Source: Rhinopomastus cyanomelas
Lineage: Eukaryota > Chordata > Aves > Bucerotiformes > Rhinopomastidae
NCBI GenBank assembly: GCA_013400115.1
Contig: VXBP01003842.1
Coordinates: 62,001 to 126,000 of the forward strand
DNA length: 64,000 nucleotides
Reading direction: 5' to 3'
Numbering within the stretch: the stretch's first letter is position 1; every line of letters begins with the position of its first letter. The notes beneath the pieces were generated by a model. The model had not been told where the DNA came from. It ran no database searches and was given only the letters and a program-made list of their open reading frames with translations. Position numbers and translations under genes: made by a program. Below, in pieces: positions 33,744 to 45,418 of this stretch.

Positions 33744-34465
33744 TCCAGTGCAAACTAGGTCTCTGATCTATTACAGCTGCCCTGGTGGAGGGGTCTTGGA
33801 GTTTTTGTGGATAACAAACTACAAATGCATCAGCAATGGGCCCTTGTAGTCAGGAAGGCCAAGAGGGTGATGGGGTGGGTCAAGAGAAGGGTGTCTAGCA
33901 GATCAAGAGAGGTTCTTTGCCCCCTTATTCTGCTTTAGTGAGGCTGCACCTGGAATCCTGCGTCTGGTTCTGGTCTCTCTAATTCAAGAGGGATAGAGAA
34001 TTAACTGAGAGCTTGACACAGAGCTATGGGGATGACAGGGGGTCTGGAACAACTGCCTTATGAAGAGAGATTGGGAATTTTGGGACTTTGTACAAAAGAA
34101 GACTCCAAGGGCATTTAATCCCTGTCTATAAATCCATGAGGGCCGGGTGCCGAGCAGAAAGGAATTCTCTCTGTTCATGAGGTCAGACAGAACAGGGGGT
34201 GATGGATGCTGGCTTGAAGACAGGAAGTTTCCCCTCAGTCTGAGGGAAAACTTCTTTACGGTCAGGGTTATTCAATATTGGAAGGGCTTGCCCAGGGAGG
34301 CTGTGGAGTCCCCTTCTCCGGAGATGTTTCAGCCCCGTCTGGATGTGGTTTTGTGGAGCTGATTGAGGCTTTTGAGGCAGTTCTGCTTCTCAGTAATTTG
34401 TATCCTGCTTGAGCAGGAGGGTTGGACCTGATGGCCTTTGAAGGCCTCTTCCAACCCTAGTAAAC
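33744..34465 (+). mobile_element. CR1: CR1-related element, copy B
   Basis: About 720 bases from TCCAGTGCAAACTAGG to a tail GGTTGGACCTGATGGCC and TCTTCCAACCCTAG. It inserts exactly after the CR1 tail on its left and shares its left boundary with copy A at 26878. Confidence 0.8.
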
Positions 34466-35086
34466 AGTTTGAAGAGTTGGTGAATTGAATGCAAGCTGAA
34501 AGTTGCTTGCTCTGACTGATCCTAGGACCAAACTCAGATTTTGGTGTGGGTTGGGCAGGTGGCAGCAAGGACAGCTCCAGTCACACAGCCTCCTTCCCAC
34601 CACAGCTGGTGGTGCCCCAGTAGTCCCCAGTCAATATCACTTGGCTTTGACATCAGGTAGTGCAGACCCAAGGCAATTCCTGATGACACGAGGTAGCTGT
34701 AGAGAGGAGTTGTGAGAACAAGGGACTCCTTCAAGCAGCCACCTTGGTTTTGAGCTGCTCCCCTGCAGCAGGAGCTGGCAGAAAGGTCTCTTTTACCAGA
34801 ACTCAGTTCATTTAGATCTGCTTGGTGCTGCCAGAGGGAGCCAAGTGATCAGATTTGGTTCCTTTCCCAACACTGTTCTTATGTCAAAGTGTAGTGTGGG
34901 CGATAAGGAACCCTTCCAGCTCTCTGAGGAGCTGAGTCTGCTCCCGTTGTTGGGCAAATCCTATAACTGGTTTGTCAGAGGCAGGGACACTGCTGCGCTG
35001 TCCCAGTCGCCGACTGCAGCCGGTCCACCTTCCAGGGCAGCGGTGCTCGCTCTTCGTCTGCGGGGAGATGATTTCTGTGCAGTGTT

Positions 35087-35139
35087 TGTAAAGCGCTTCC
35101 ATATCCTCTGCAGATGAGAGGTGTTATATAAATGCAAAT
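35087..35139 (+). repeat. Ancient amniote repeat tail (L3/CR1-mobilised SINE type)
   Basis: The segment TGTAAAGCGCTTCC, then GATGAGAGGTGTTATATAAA and TGCAAAT, matches from memory the conserved 3' tail shared by old amniote L3/CR1-type LINEs and SINEs mobilised by them. It is unlike the young CR1 tails elsewhere in the window. The family name is uncertain. Confidence 0.5.
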
Positions 35140-35171
35140 TTCCTTCCTTTTCATTTCAATTTCATTTAATA

Positions 35172-35186
35172 AATAAAAAAAAAAAG
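35172..35186 (+). repeat. A-rich tract
   Basis: This is a short run of A's following aataaat, about 35 bases after the ancient repeat tail. It may be the degraded end of that element. Confidence 0.5.
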
Positions 35187-35544
35187 GCTCAGGTTTTAGT
35201 GGGGAGGGTGTTCGGAGACCTCCTGCTGCATCTGTATTCTGGCTGTGCGGGTAGAGAGAGGTGAAGGCCACTGATTGTCTTTCGGAGCCTAACGGAACTA
35301 ATTTTCACTTGTACAAAACCAGACTTTGCAGGCTGAATTCTAATGAAATAAGTGAAGAATCCACCAGCTCTGCGAGTGAGGAAACGGGGAAAGGCTGCAC
35401 TGCTCCATTAGCATTTGGAATTAATTTTTCAAGGCTATTTACTGAGGAAACGGAAATTTTAATTAAAGCAGCAAATAAAGTAATTCACTCAGAAGCTTCA
35501 TCAGTCTCTTTTTCTCTCATGGTGGAAAAATAATTGCTTCATGA

Positions 35545-35973
35545 AAGATGTTGAGATGCTGGAGCGGGTCCAGACAAGAGCAGCGAGGCTGGTGAATGAT
35601 CTGAAGGGAAAGTCTGATGGGGAGAGGCTGACGGAGCTGGGGGTGTTTAGACTGGACAAGAGGAGACTCGGGGGGGACCTTCTCCAAGTCCCTGAAGTGA
35701 GGTTGTAGTCATGGGGGGTCAGGCTCTTCTCCCAGGACAAGAGGGCAGGGCCTGAAGCTGCCAGGGGAGGGTTAGGTTGGATGTTAGGAAGCTCTTCCTC
35801 AGGAGAGCAGAGCCTGGACTGGACTGCCCGGGGCAGTGGTGGAGTTCCCATCCCTGGAGGTGTTGAAGAGCCTGCCTGTGGCTCTTAGTGCCCTGGTGTG
35901 GCCACTGGGGTGATGTTAGGCCCTGGGCTGGGCTGGATGAGCTCAGAGGGCTTCTGCAGCTTGAGTAATTCAG
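35545..35973 (+). mobile_element. CR1: CR1 fragment
   Basis: Sense copy (GATGCTGGAGCGGGTCCAG to TGAGCTCAGAGGGCTTCTG). Same subfamily as 39303-39527 and the antisense copies at 292 and 44553. Confidence 0.9.
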
Positions 35974-36270
35974 TCATGCTGCAAAAGCACAAAAAACTAC
36001 ATTTGCAGTAAAGAGCAAGTAGTTTCCATGAAACACTGTGGTTCTTCTGATAAGTGAACGATGCTGAAGTCACTGGGTGGTGAGGATGGTCAGTGTTTCC
36101 TCCAAGTATGGTCTAAAAAATGCTGTGCTGACAAATACAGAATCCTTATTTCTGTAAGAAATAGATGTGACCTGATAGAAAAGGCTCCTGGAGCAAGTGT
36201 GGGAAATGAGAACCCTTTTTGCACGACACTAATTGTTACTATTATTGTATCATGGGTTATAATTCTCTGA

Positions 36271-36290
36271 TTTTTTTTTTTTTTTAACAG
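36271..36290 (+). repeat. T15 tract ending in an AACAG acceptor-like site
   Basis: Fifteen T's are followed by aacag inside TTLL11 intron 1. This could be a cryptic acceptor or a simple homopolymer; no exon follows that I recognise. Confidence 0.4.
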
Positions 36291-36567
36291 CAATTTCTTT
36301 GTGCTTTGGTTTGTTGATACTGCTCATTCACTGGGGCTTTTGTTCTCCTTGCTGCTATCTTGCTTTCTTTAAACCCTTTTACTGCTGTTGGAGGCTGTTG
36401 CTGACAGTTATTGTCGGCACCATTTCAAAGCTTTCTGGACTACTAAAAAAAGTGATGATTTTGGTGATAGAAGACTGTTTTGTCTTCCAGTTGGTGGCAC
36501 AATCTTGTGCAGGTGGGAAAAGAAGATCTGAAGTTGTTTGAATACTCGAATATTATTGAAATAATTA

Positions 36568-36755
36568 CACAGAATCACAGAGCATTAGGGATTGGAAGGG
36601 ACTGCAAAAGATCAGCGAGTCCAATCCCCCTGCCAGAGCAGGATCATGTAGATCCAGTTGCACAGGAACGCATCCAGGCAGGTTTGAAACGTCTCCAGAG
36701 AAGGAGACTCCACAAGTCCCCTGGGCAGCCCCTTCCAGTGCTGCCTTGGTCCTTA
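36568..36755 (-). mobile_element. CR1: CR1 tail fragment
   Basis: Antisense common-subfamily tail (CACAGAATCACAGAGCATTA to GGAGACTCCACAAGTCCCC). A plus-strand tail follows about 95 bases on. Confidence 0.92.
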
Positions 36756-36850
36756 ATGGTTGAAACATACGCACTGATCACAGGACTCATTATACTCTGT
36801 TTGTCCCCTGTAATAGTGTTTTAAAGGATGGATGAGTCATGATCAAGTTG

Positions 36851-36933
36851 AGGATGTCCTTGCTTGCTGCAGAGGGGTTGGACTGGGTGACCTTCGGAGG
36901 TCCCTCCCAACTCAGGCCATCCTGTGATTCTAT
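36851..36933 (+). mobile_element. CR1: CR1 tail fragment
   Basis: Sense tail (GGTTGGACTGGGTGACC, CATCCTGTGATTCTAT). Confidence 0.75.
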
Positions 36934-37226
36934 AGCTTCATTGTGGGAGTCTCTCAGCACAGAACAAACCTCTCAGTCATCTGGTTTTGTTTTCTAGAAA
37001 CCTTTCCCGGTTCAACCTCTTGAACTTTAGAGTCTTGAACTGATTCAAAGATTAGTTTTTCAACCAAAACATGGGTCGTGTTTGCGTTGTCAGCCACAAG
37101 GCCGCTCTTGACTGGTTTGTGTTTAATGTGTGGCAGGAACACTTGGAATGAAGTGCTGGGGAAAGCAGGGAACCAACAGGGATTGCCAGGTTTTGCTTCA
37201 GAACTCGTCTCCCATCTCTCTTCCAG

Positions 37227-37323
37227 TTTCCTTTGGGCAGACGCCTGCCCTGCGATATCTACTGGCATGGTGTGTCGTTCCACGATAACGATATATTCTC
37301 AGGACAAGTCAACAAGTTCCCAG
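37227..37323 (+). CDS. TTLL11: TTLL11 coding exon 2
   Basis: This 97-base exon encodes FPLGRRLPCDIYWHGVSF, then HDNDIFSGQVNKFP and the first base of a glycine codon. The acceptor is a pyrimidine tract ending cttccag and the donor is CAG followed by gtaccc. It ends in phase 1 and is completed by exon 3. It encodes the first strand region of the TTL domain and closely matches vertebrate TTLL11. Confidence 0.95.
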
Positions 37324-38108
37324 GTACCCTCCTTCTGTTCCTACTTCAAACCATTGCTTTCAAAACGTGAGGATCACAGCAATTTCCAAGGTGCACTATA
37401 TTTAATGTGAATGATCCTCCTGCTGGTATTTTCAACAAATGGCCATTTTCTGGTAGGTGATTTCGAAGCACCTCAGAATGGGCATCTCAGACAGTTCTGA
37501 GCTGGAATTTGTTTTGGAAAGGAAGTGTGTTTGATGAAAAGAGCTCTTCACGTGCATGAATCCAGCGAGATTATAGCCTAGCTCTCTTGTTTTCCTGAAG
37601 TGTGCAATTATTACCCCTTATCTAGCATCGATAACGGTGCCGCAGCTTTGGGCTTGGGTTTGATGAAAAGTGGAAGGAACCTGTTTTGTTTTGTGCTCTA
37701 GCCAATCTCGGGGAGAAGCTGGAAGCAGAGTTCCTCCAATGGATTTTTTAATATTGAAGAGTTCATGTCAGCTCTCATCTTAAGATGACTCTTCTACTTT
37801 TTTTAAGCTCCCTTTTTTCTCATTTAATCCCTGTTGAGATCTCTCTAAATAAGAGTTAAGAGCTTGGGTATTGACTTATCTAAGCCCTTCACTTCAGGTT
37901 TATTGCTGCTGTTAGAATGCTGTGAGAATGAGAGCCCTCGGATATTGAACTTTAGGCTTTATTTACCCTGACTTTCTCCAGTCTGTGGGACGTTCACGTT
38001 CAAGTACCGGCTGGTGTCTGCTGGTATTTTCAGGCTGTGTGAGGTGAACGTTACCCTCTCTCTGCTTTTAGGTAGTGAGCACCATGCTCAGTAGTCAAAA
38101 CCAAAGTC

Positions 38109-38545
38109 GTAGAATCCTACAATGCCCAGGGTTGGAAGGCACCTTGAAGGTCATCTAGTTCCAACCCCCCTACACAGGCAGGAACCCTTTCACTACAGCA
38201 GGTTACTCAGGGCCTCATCCAACTGGCCTCCAGCACTGCCAGCGATGGGGCAGCCACCACTGCCTTGGGCAACCTCTTCGAGCAGCTCCCCACCCTCACA
38301 GGAAAGAATTTGTTCCTCATGTCCAACCTCACTCTCCCCTCTTCAAGTCTGGAACCCTTTCCCCTTGTCCTCTCACTACCACCCCTGTCAAAAGCCCTCC
38401 TCCAGCTTTCTTGTAGCCTGTTTCAGAGACTGAAAAGCTGCTCGAAGGTCACCTGGGAGCCTCCCCTTCTCCAGGCTGAGCAACCCCAACCTGCTCAGCC
38501 TGTCCTCAGAGGAGAGGTGCTCCAGCCCTCTGATTATTTGAGTTG
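38109..38545 (-). mobile_element. CR1: CR1 fragment
   Basis: Antisense copy (TAGAATCCTACAATGCCCAG, GGTTGGAAGGCACCTTG, CTCAGCCTGTCCTCAGAGG), ending about 220 bases before TTLL11 exon 3. Confidence 0.9.
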
Positions 38546-38766
38546 GCAAAGGCAGAAGGGACTGTTGAGCTGATCATACGATAACAGGTAGGGCAGGGGA
38601 GTGCTGTAAGTGTCTCAGATTTGAAATTTGGAAAGGTTTTCAGTGTTACTGGAAGCAAAGACTGGACATCCTACTGGGAGGGTGAGTGCTGCCGTGACAA
38701 TTTACTTTTAGGGCAAAACACCGGTGGACCCTTGATTGCTTTAGGACGCTGTCTGTCCTTTCCCAG

Positions 38767-38900
38767 GCATGACGGAGATGGTACGGAAGGTGACGCTGAG
38801 CCGGGCAGTGCGAACAATGCAGGATCTCTTTCCTCTTGAGTATAACTTCTATCCTCGGTCCTGGATTCTGCCAGAAGAACTTCCCCTCTTTGTGGCCGAG
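38767..38900 (+). CDS. TTLL11: TTLL11 coding exon 3
   Basis: This 134-base exon completes the split glycine and encodes MTEMVRKVTLSRAVRTM, then QDLFPLEYNFYPRSW and ILPEELPLFVAE. The acceptor is tttcccag and the donor gtaggt, ending in phase 0. NFYPRSWILP is the family's conserved segment before the ATP-binding lobe. A minus-strand CR1 lies 222 bases upstream and a plus-strand CR1 tail about 85 bases downstream. Confidence 0.95.
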
Positions 38901-38986
38901 GTAGGTAACTTGCACTCTCCAAACAGCACAACTTGTTGGATGTTGTTGTTGTTGTGTCACTCTTTGTGGTATTTTTATACCTACCA

Positions 38987-39131
38987 GATTGTGGAGTCTT
39001 CTTCTCTGGAGACGTTTCAGACCCGCCTAGACATGCTTTCTGTGCTGATTGATCTTGGGGATCCTGCTTTGGCAGGGTGATTGGACTGGATGAGCTTTGG
39101 AGGTCCCTTCCGATCCCTAATGTTCTGTGAT
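38987..39131 (+). mobile_element. CR1: CR1 tail fragment
   Basis: Sense tail (TTGTGGAGTCTTCTTCTCTG to CCTAATGTTCTGTGATT), starting about 85 bases after TTLL11 exon 3. Confidence 0.92.
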
Positions 39132-39302
39132 TATCTGAAATCACACTTGAGTGCTGTGGGTGGCATATTTTAGAGCTTGCGTGAGATCAGACCTAGTCTA
39201 GATGAGCTGCTTTTGCTTCTTATGTTCTAGAATAAATGTAAACCCAATTATACTTCTCTGCAATGCCAGAAAATTAAACATGGTAGAACCAGAAACCCCT
39301 TC

Positions 39303-39527
39303 CCTGCAGGGCCTGGAGCTGCCAGGGTGGATGTTAGGAGGCCCTTCCTCATGGAAATGGGGATCAGAGCCGGGACTGCACTGCCCAGGGCGGTGGTGGA
39401 GTCCCTGTCCTTGGAGGTGTTGAAGGGCAGCCTGGCTGTGGCCCTTAATGCTCTGTTCTGGACGATGCGGTGACGTTAGGTCCTGGATGAGCTCAAGGGC
39501 TTTTCCAGCCCCAGTAATTCTGTAAAT
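39303..39527 (+). mobile_element. CR1: CR1 fragment
   Basis: Sense copy (GGAGCTGCCAGGGTGGATG to GATGAGCTCAAGGGC). Confidence 0.85.
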
Positions 39528-40314
39528 CCATTAACATCTTTTACAACAGACTTTTCAAGCGTGCTGGGTCACTGCCACGGCGCTGCTAGCAGCAGGAGCA
39601 ATGAATAAATTCCCAGAGGTACTTGAGCCTCGTTGCTGAAGACACAGCAAAAAGAGCAGGAATTATCCAGGTGGTTTAGCAGCGGCAGGTAGGGAGGTGC
39701 CGAGCACTCAGGGCAGGCTTTCAGAGAGGTGCACCGGGGTTCCAGCGCTGGCTCTTGTGGGGTGGCACCTGTCTGGGTTAGCTGAGCAGTCTGTACACGA
39801 GGTTATGTGCACAGACCAGCTCGCTGGCAGCAGGTGGCACTGCCAATAAGTGCTTGTCTCTGCTTCAACGCTTCCCAGGAGTGAGAACGAGTCGGTTTTT
39901 GTTCCAAGAATAACAGATGTCCAGCAACACACTCCTAGGAGTTGCCTTTGCATATGTTCTCCCATCTGTGTTTGAGGAAAAGCGGAGTACTTGTTATCAA
40001 ACATTGTATTTTATGGAGTGAGAGTTTGATGTTCTACTTCACACAAGTTTTTGGTGTAACCCCTCCAAAACAAGGGAAAAATACAACCCCCAAACTCCAA
40101 ATCCACTGCGAATCATGAGTGGTTCAGAACACGCTTCACTCACAGCTTGACGGCTGAAGCTGTTGCTGTAACTGCTCTGTTACCAGTATTTGTGTCTGTG
40201 ATGGGTTAGGTCTTAGGATTCAGAAGAACCGTGTCCTTTGGAGCATGATTGACTACCCAAAGTCACCGGTTCTGTGTTGGGATAAGAAGATGGTTTGGCG
40301 CTGCTGGTGCGTGG

Positions 40315-40391
40315 GGCTTTTGTCACAAAGGGCTGGACTGAGAAGTCAACATCAGTGAGGTTTCCAGTCCCTAATGTTCTGTGATTCTGTG
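40315..40391 (+). mobile_element. CR1: CR1 tail remnant
   Basis: Short sense remnant, clear only in TTTCCAGTCCCTAATGTTCT and GTGATTCTGTG. Confidence 0.7.
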
Positions 40392-40853
40392 AACATGTCA
40401 CTGTTACAGAAGCTGACTTACAGGTGAATGAATCTCTCAGATGCTCCAGTAATCACCTCTACGCTAAAAGAGAAGAATCAGTTGGGATCTGCGCGCTAAG
40501 AACGTATTTCTAATAGGAAAAGCAACCAAGCCTGGGTTTTAAACCAGGAACCTGGATTGTTCTCTTCCTGCTGCCTTTGTGTTGTCTGTGGGGATGATGA
40601 ATAGCCCTAGTAGGATGAATTTTTAATCAGAATCTAATTTGGACCGTCTCATTTCCAGCATGGCAGAGTTTGGGTGGTTTAATCAGGTTTCCAGCTTCTG
40701 GATCCCACTTAGGCAGAGCCAAGAATATTGGAGTCTTTGTGCTGTCAAACCTTATAGCCCCTTACATACATTTGTTTTCCCCAGAATATTAATTCAGCTT
40801 GTGCTTTCCTCATGAAAGGAAGACCTGCAGTTGGGTCAAGTTTTCATTCCATT

Positions 40854-41035
40854 AGAATCATAGAATCATTCTTGTTGGAAAAGACCCCTGGGATCATCAA
40901 CCCTACTCTACCAGTTCACCCCTAAACCAAATCCTCCAACACCACATCTAAGTGACTTTTAACACATCCAGGGATGGGGACTTGACCACCACCCTGAGCA
41001 GCCCAGCCTGACCACTCTCTCTGGGAAGAGGCGCC
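40854..41035 (-). mobile_element. CR1: CR1 fragment
   Basis: Antisense copy (AGAATCATAGAATCATTC, AAAGACCCCTGGGATCATC, CTAAACCAAATCC). Same subfamily as 59870-60080 and the sense copies at 47066 and 61091. Confidence 0.9.
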
Positions 41036-41934
41036 TCGCTCTCCTCTTGCTGTTGACTGGAAGTGGTTAATGTGTTAGCAGAAGTCATTTCTTTCTGTCC
41101 AGCTGAGTACACAGAAATCTCTCGTTCCGTAGGAAGCAATTTTCCTACACGGCTGAGTTTTCTAAGTCTGGACAAGCCTCCTCTTAATGAGAATTTGCAA
41201 GAACCTAGTGGAGGGGATTGTGGAGAATTTGAAGAGGGCTGCCAGGAATTTCTTTGAAGATCAAGAAACCATCTGCCTTCTTCAAGACAGACAATCTGAG
41301 AACCAGAATGACTCTGGATTGCTGTTCCCCTTTCCCTACCATTGTATCTTCGTCTGCCACGTGGAATCTTTGATGGACAAGAAAATGATGGAGAAAATTA
41401 CTTCCTTCCAGCTACATGGGAGGAGTGGAGTGTGAGATCTGTGAAACCAGGGATTGTTGCGATGCAGAACTTCGAAAGCACGTTGCTGTTGCATCTCTAA
41501 CAACAGGCCCCAGAAAGCTTTCACTTTGTTCAGAAGCTGCTGCTGTTGCTGAGCAAAAGTAGCCTGAGGCGTGAACAACAGGCATGGGGACGGGAGGCAG
41601 ATCGCTCTGGTTGGTTCCATGGAGGTTCTTCTCACCTTCTGTCCTAGCAGGCCATCGTTGGTGCTTGGTTGGTCATAGAGGTTTACGATTAACCCAGTTA
41701 TCTGCCTGGGATATCGAGTTTAACAGGGGTAAACCAGAGGAACCTCTCTAGTACAGAATGATGTCACCTCAAGGAAGATTATTCTTTCGTGGTAAAAAGA
41801 GTAGGGCACAAATCCTGCTTTCCTTCTTTGCTCAGCTGGGCCTGCTGATCTCCTGGGACCTGTTTATCCACACGCCCATTGCGTAACTCTGACCTCCAGT
41901 GTGGTGGTGGCGTGTCCCTCCGAGTGACCTAGAG

Positions 41935-42232
41935 CACAGAGCCACAGAACGTTAGGGATTGGAAGGGACCTCCAAAGATCATCCACTCCAATCCCCCTGC
42001 CACAGCAGGGTCCCCTAGATCCAGTCGCACAGGAACGTGTCCAGGTGGGTTTTAAATGTCTCCAAAGGCTCCACAAGGCAGCCCCTTCCAGGGCTCTCTC
42101 ACCCTCACTGGGAAGAAGTTCCTCCTCGTATTGATGTGGAACCTCCTCTGTTCCAGCTCACACCCATTGCCCCTTGTCCCATCATTAGGTGCTCCTGAGC
42201 AGAGCCTGGCTCCATCCTCCTGACCCCCATTG
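41935..42232 (-). mobile_element. CR1: CR1 fragment
   Basis: Antisense common-subfamily copy (CACAGAGCCACAGAACGTTA to GAGCAGAGCCTGGCTCCATC). Confidence 0.93.
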
Positions 42233-43144
42233 CAGAAGCATCTTTGACTGAGGCAGTGTGACACTTGTCCATGAGAAAAATCCTACTCTAAATAACTAAT
42301 CTGGAATGTTTGCTGTGGCCAGTAGCAAAGCTTTTAGCAGAGTGGCTGTCCAGGACATAGGTGAGTGGATAGGATGGAGCCAGAAGTTCTTCAGGCCTTG
42401 GGAAGCAGAGCTGTGCTTCCTGCATGGATCAGCAGCCTGATGCAGTGGCAGCAGCGCCTGCTGCCTGCAAATCACAATTAGCTTTTTCCTGTGTGCTGAG
42501 ATTTCCTCCTTCATTCTGCAGTGTTAGGATTCCTGTGACAGCACTGGTAGGAGATTCATGAGCTGCAGTCCTCCAGCATCTGCTTGTTGAGACCTGGATT
42601 TTGTGGCTGCTCTTTGCTAAATCACAATTGTGCTCTAACGAGTCGTTGTCTCCTGGATATTTGCAGATGCAGTGTTCCTATATTTACACCCATAGGGGCT
42701 TCATCTGCTCACGGAGAGCAGCGGTAGAGCTGGAGGAGCTACTTCACCACGGTCCTATTGCTGTGCCATGAGCTCCTTACCGCCTGAGAGGGTAGTGTGG
42801 CAGTTCATTTCCCCTGCTTGCCTAGCCCTTGACCTCCAAACCAGTTGCCAATTAATCCCACTTCCCCTGGGTTTTCTCTCTATTCATGGTGTGTGCTGGT
42901 TGGATCGCTGTGTCCACGCTCCGCTTCCCAGGCAGCTTCCGAGAGCAGCGCTGGCGCTGATCAGATTTGGAGAGGTGGCAGCGGGGCTCCGGTACCTCAG
43001 GTAGCTGCTTTTTCCCCTCCTGCACCTCTAAAGGCTGAGAGCTGTTAACTCCCAGGCTCGTATTCTTTCCTTGCTGCATGTTGTAAAGTGGGCCATATTT
43101 TATGGGTGGATTTAAAAATTCATCTGCAATGACTCTCAGCCCTT

Positions 43145-43182
43145 CCTGGCTTCCTTCCTGCCCTCCTTCCTTCCTTCGTTTC
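43145..43182 (+). repeat. CCTT-rich simple repeat
   Basis: Imperfect CCTT/CTTC repeat in TTLL11 intron 3. Confidence 0.6.
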
Positions 43183-43809
43183 TCAGTTTCACTGCTGCTA
43201 ATTGGAGACATCAAACCTCTGCAGTTCTTAGTTCAGCTGTGCAAGTCATGAATAAAAGCTGCCTTTGGAATTTGAGACGTTTGGATCCAGATCTGAGTTT
43301 TAGAACCTTGTTTGTAATTATTATCCTCTTTCTGTGTGAGGGTGCAGACTCTTCTCTGTAGTATCTGACATGACTCAAGAAAGGAGTGAACTGTACCTGC
43401 TGTAGTGACTGTTCTGGGGCTTTTTGTAAATGAAAATCCATCCCGCTGGTGGATGTTGGGGTTGGCTGTTCACAAACTCTACACTAGAGCGCACTGTGCG
43501 TCCTGAACCAGCACAGCACCCGAGAGCTTCTGGACACGGGCTGAGCATCGGCACCAGCTTGAGGAAGCAGCAGGCCAGGCATGGAGAGCTTCGTAGAGTC
43601 ACTTCAGTGTTTTGCTTTAGGACCAAACACCACCAGATTCTCCCCCAGCTTGGTTGCCACCCCTGCTTTCACATGAGGTGCATTTAAAAGAGGGATCTGT
43701 GTGCTGTGAATGAGACCTTCCTAATGCAGATCAAAGCCCCTGAGAAGAGTTGTTGAAATAAGGAGAGAATCTTCTTTGTTGTGCGCTGGAATGAAATTAA
43801 GTGGTCATG

Positions 43810-44221
43810 GAGGGAGAGGAACATCTCCCTTATGAGGGAAGGGTGAGGGAGCTGGGTCTCTTGCGCTTAGAGAAGAGGAGTCTGAGGGGTGACCTCAGTC
43901 AGTGGGTGTCAGGAGGATGGAGCCAGGCTCTGCTCAGTGTCATCTAATGACAGGACAAGGGGCAATGGGTGTGAGCTGGACCAGAGGAGGTTCCACATCA
44001 ATGTGAGAAGGAACTTCTTCACGATGAGGTGACAGAGCACTGGAAGGAGCTGCCCAGGGAGGTTGTGGAGTCTCCTTCTCTGGAGATGTTTAAAACCCCA
44101 CTGGCCATGTTCTTTCCTATGTGACTGGATCTAGGGAATCCTGCTGTGGCAGGGGGATTGGAGTGGATGATCTTTGGAGGTCCCTTCCAATCACTCCCTA
44201 ATGTTCTGTGATTCTGTGACT
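43810..44221 (+). mobile_element. CR1: CR1 fragment
   Basis: Sense common-subfamily copy (GGAGAGGAACATCTCCC to AATGTTCTGTGATTCTGTG). Confidence 0.93.
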
Positions 44222-44552
44222 GCGTGTCAGGCCTGAGGGCAGTGCTGGGGCAATTCAGAAACCCTCTGTTGGTGGGAGGGAGCAAGTGAGCCACAAACTC
44301 TGTGCTTTTAGTAAATCTGTGCTATTTGCTTTGTATCTGTTCGAGGCTCAGTGTCTTCTGGTTATACCAGCAGTGGGTATCAGTGAAAAGGATTCAGTGG
44401 TGGGCAAAGTTCTTAGCAATGCTGAGTGTACTGCTGCTGCTGGGATTTTAGTTTATCTTTTATTCCAGTCCCATACATCTGCATTCACAGCTCAATAAAT
44501 CAGGTGCCTTTCCTCAAGTTAATGATCATCTTTGTCTGTAGTTCTTGAGGAT

Positions 44553-45065
44553 CCAAGAATGATCGAGGCTGGAAGAGTCCTCTGAGCTCATCCAGCCCAG
44601 CCCAGGACCTAACGTCACCCCACTGGCCAGACCAGAGCGCTAAGGGCCACAGCCAGGCTGTCTTTCAACACCTCCAGGGATGAGGACTCCACCACTGCTC
44701 TGGGCAGTCCATTCCAGGTTCTGATCACCCTTTCTATGAGGAAGGGCTTCCTAACATCCAACCTAATCCTCTGCTGGCAGCTGCAGGCCCTGCCTTCTCA
44801 TCCTGGCGCTGGTTGCCTGACCCCCACCTGACTACAACCTCCCTTCAAGGAGTTGGAGAGAGAGAGAGAAGGTCCCCGTTGTGTCTCCTCTTCTCGAGGC
44901 TCAACACTCCCAGCTCCCTCCGCCTCTCCTCATCAGCCTTCCCTCCAGCCTCCTTGCTCCTTTGGACTCACTCCAGCCCCTCAATCTCTTTCTTGAAGTG
45001 AGGGGCCCAGCAGTGCCCCCAGTACTGGAGGCGAGGTCTCCCCAGTGCCCAGAACAGGGGGCGAC
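44553..45065 (-). mobile_element. CR1: CR1 fragment
   Basis: Antisense copy of about 510 bases (GATCGAGGCTGGAAGAGTCC to CTGGAGGCGAGGTCTCCCC), ending about 350 bases before TTLL11 exon 4. Confidence 0.9.
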
Positions 45066-45418
45066 AGCAGCATGCAAGTTGGACTTTGCAGTTCCATACA
45101 CTCTTGTGACTAATGAAACGGCTCTCACGAGCTACACAGGGCTTTATTGTTGGTTCATAATGTGCCAGAGAAGTTCCTGAAATCATTTGTACAACAGCTT
45201 GTTAAATAAAATGGCCTTTTATGGGCGCTGGGAATCCACGGGCTTTGTGCTTGTCAGCATTTTTTATCTTCTCCCATTTTGCACAGTGTTTGCTGCTCTA
45301 GCGATGTGATCATTTTATTAAACTTATTTTTATGGTGGATCTGTTTGCTCTCGTAGCATCAGCCCTTCTTCCTCTCTAATTAGTGTTTTTCAGCGCTAAT
45401 TCTCTTCCTTCCTCCCAG

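Larger units (their letters stand above)
29322..37226 (+). other. TTLL11: TTLL11 intron 1
   Basis: This 7.9 kb intron carries CR1 copies at 29454-29706, 31908-32090, 33536-33743, 33744-34465, 35545-35973, 36568-36755 and 36851-36933. It also holds an ancient repeat tail at 35087-35139 and a T15 tract at 36271-36285. Stretches without features (29710-31900, 32095-33530) hold no exon I can recognise. Confidence 0.85.
38901..45418 (+). other. TTLL11: TTLL11 intron 3
   Basis: This 6.5 kb intron holds CR1 pieces at 38987-39131, 39303-39527, 40315-40391, 40854-41035, 41935-42232, 43810-44221 and 44553-45065. There is a CCTT-rich simple repeat at about 43145-43180. The remainder (39530-40310, 41040-41930, 42240-43800) shows no supported exon. 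Confidence 0.85.
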
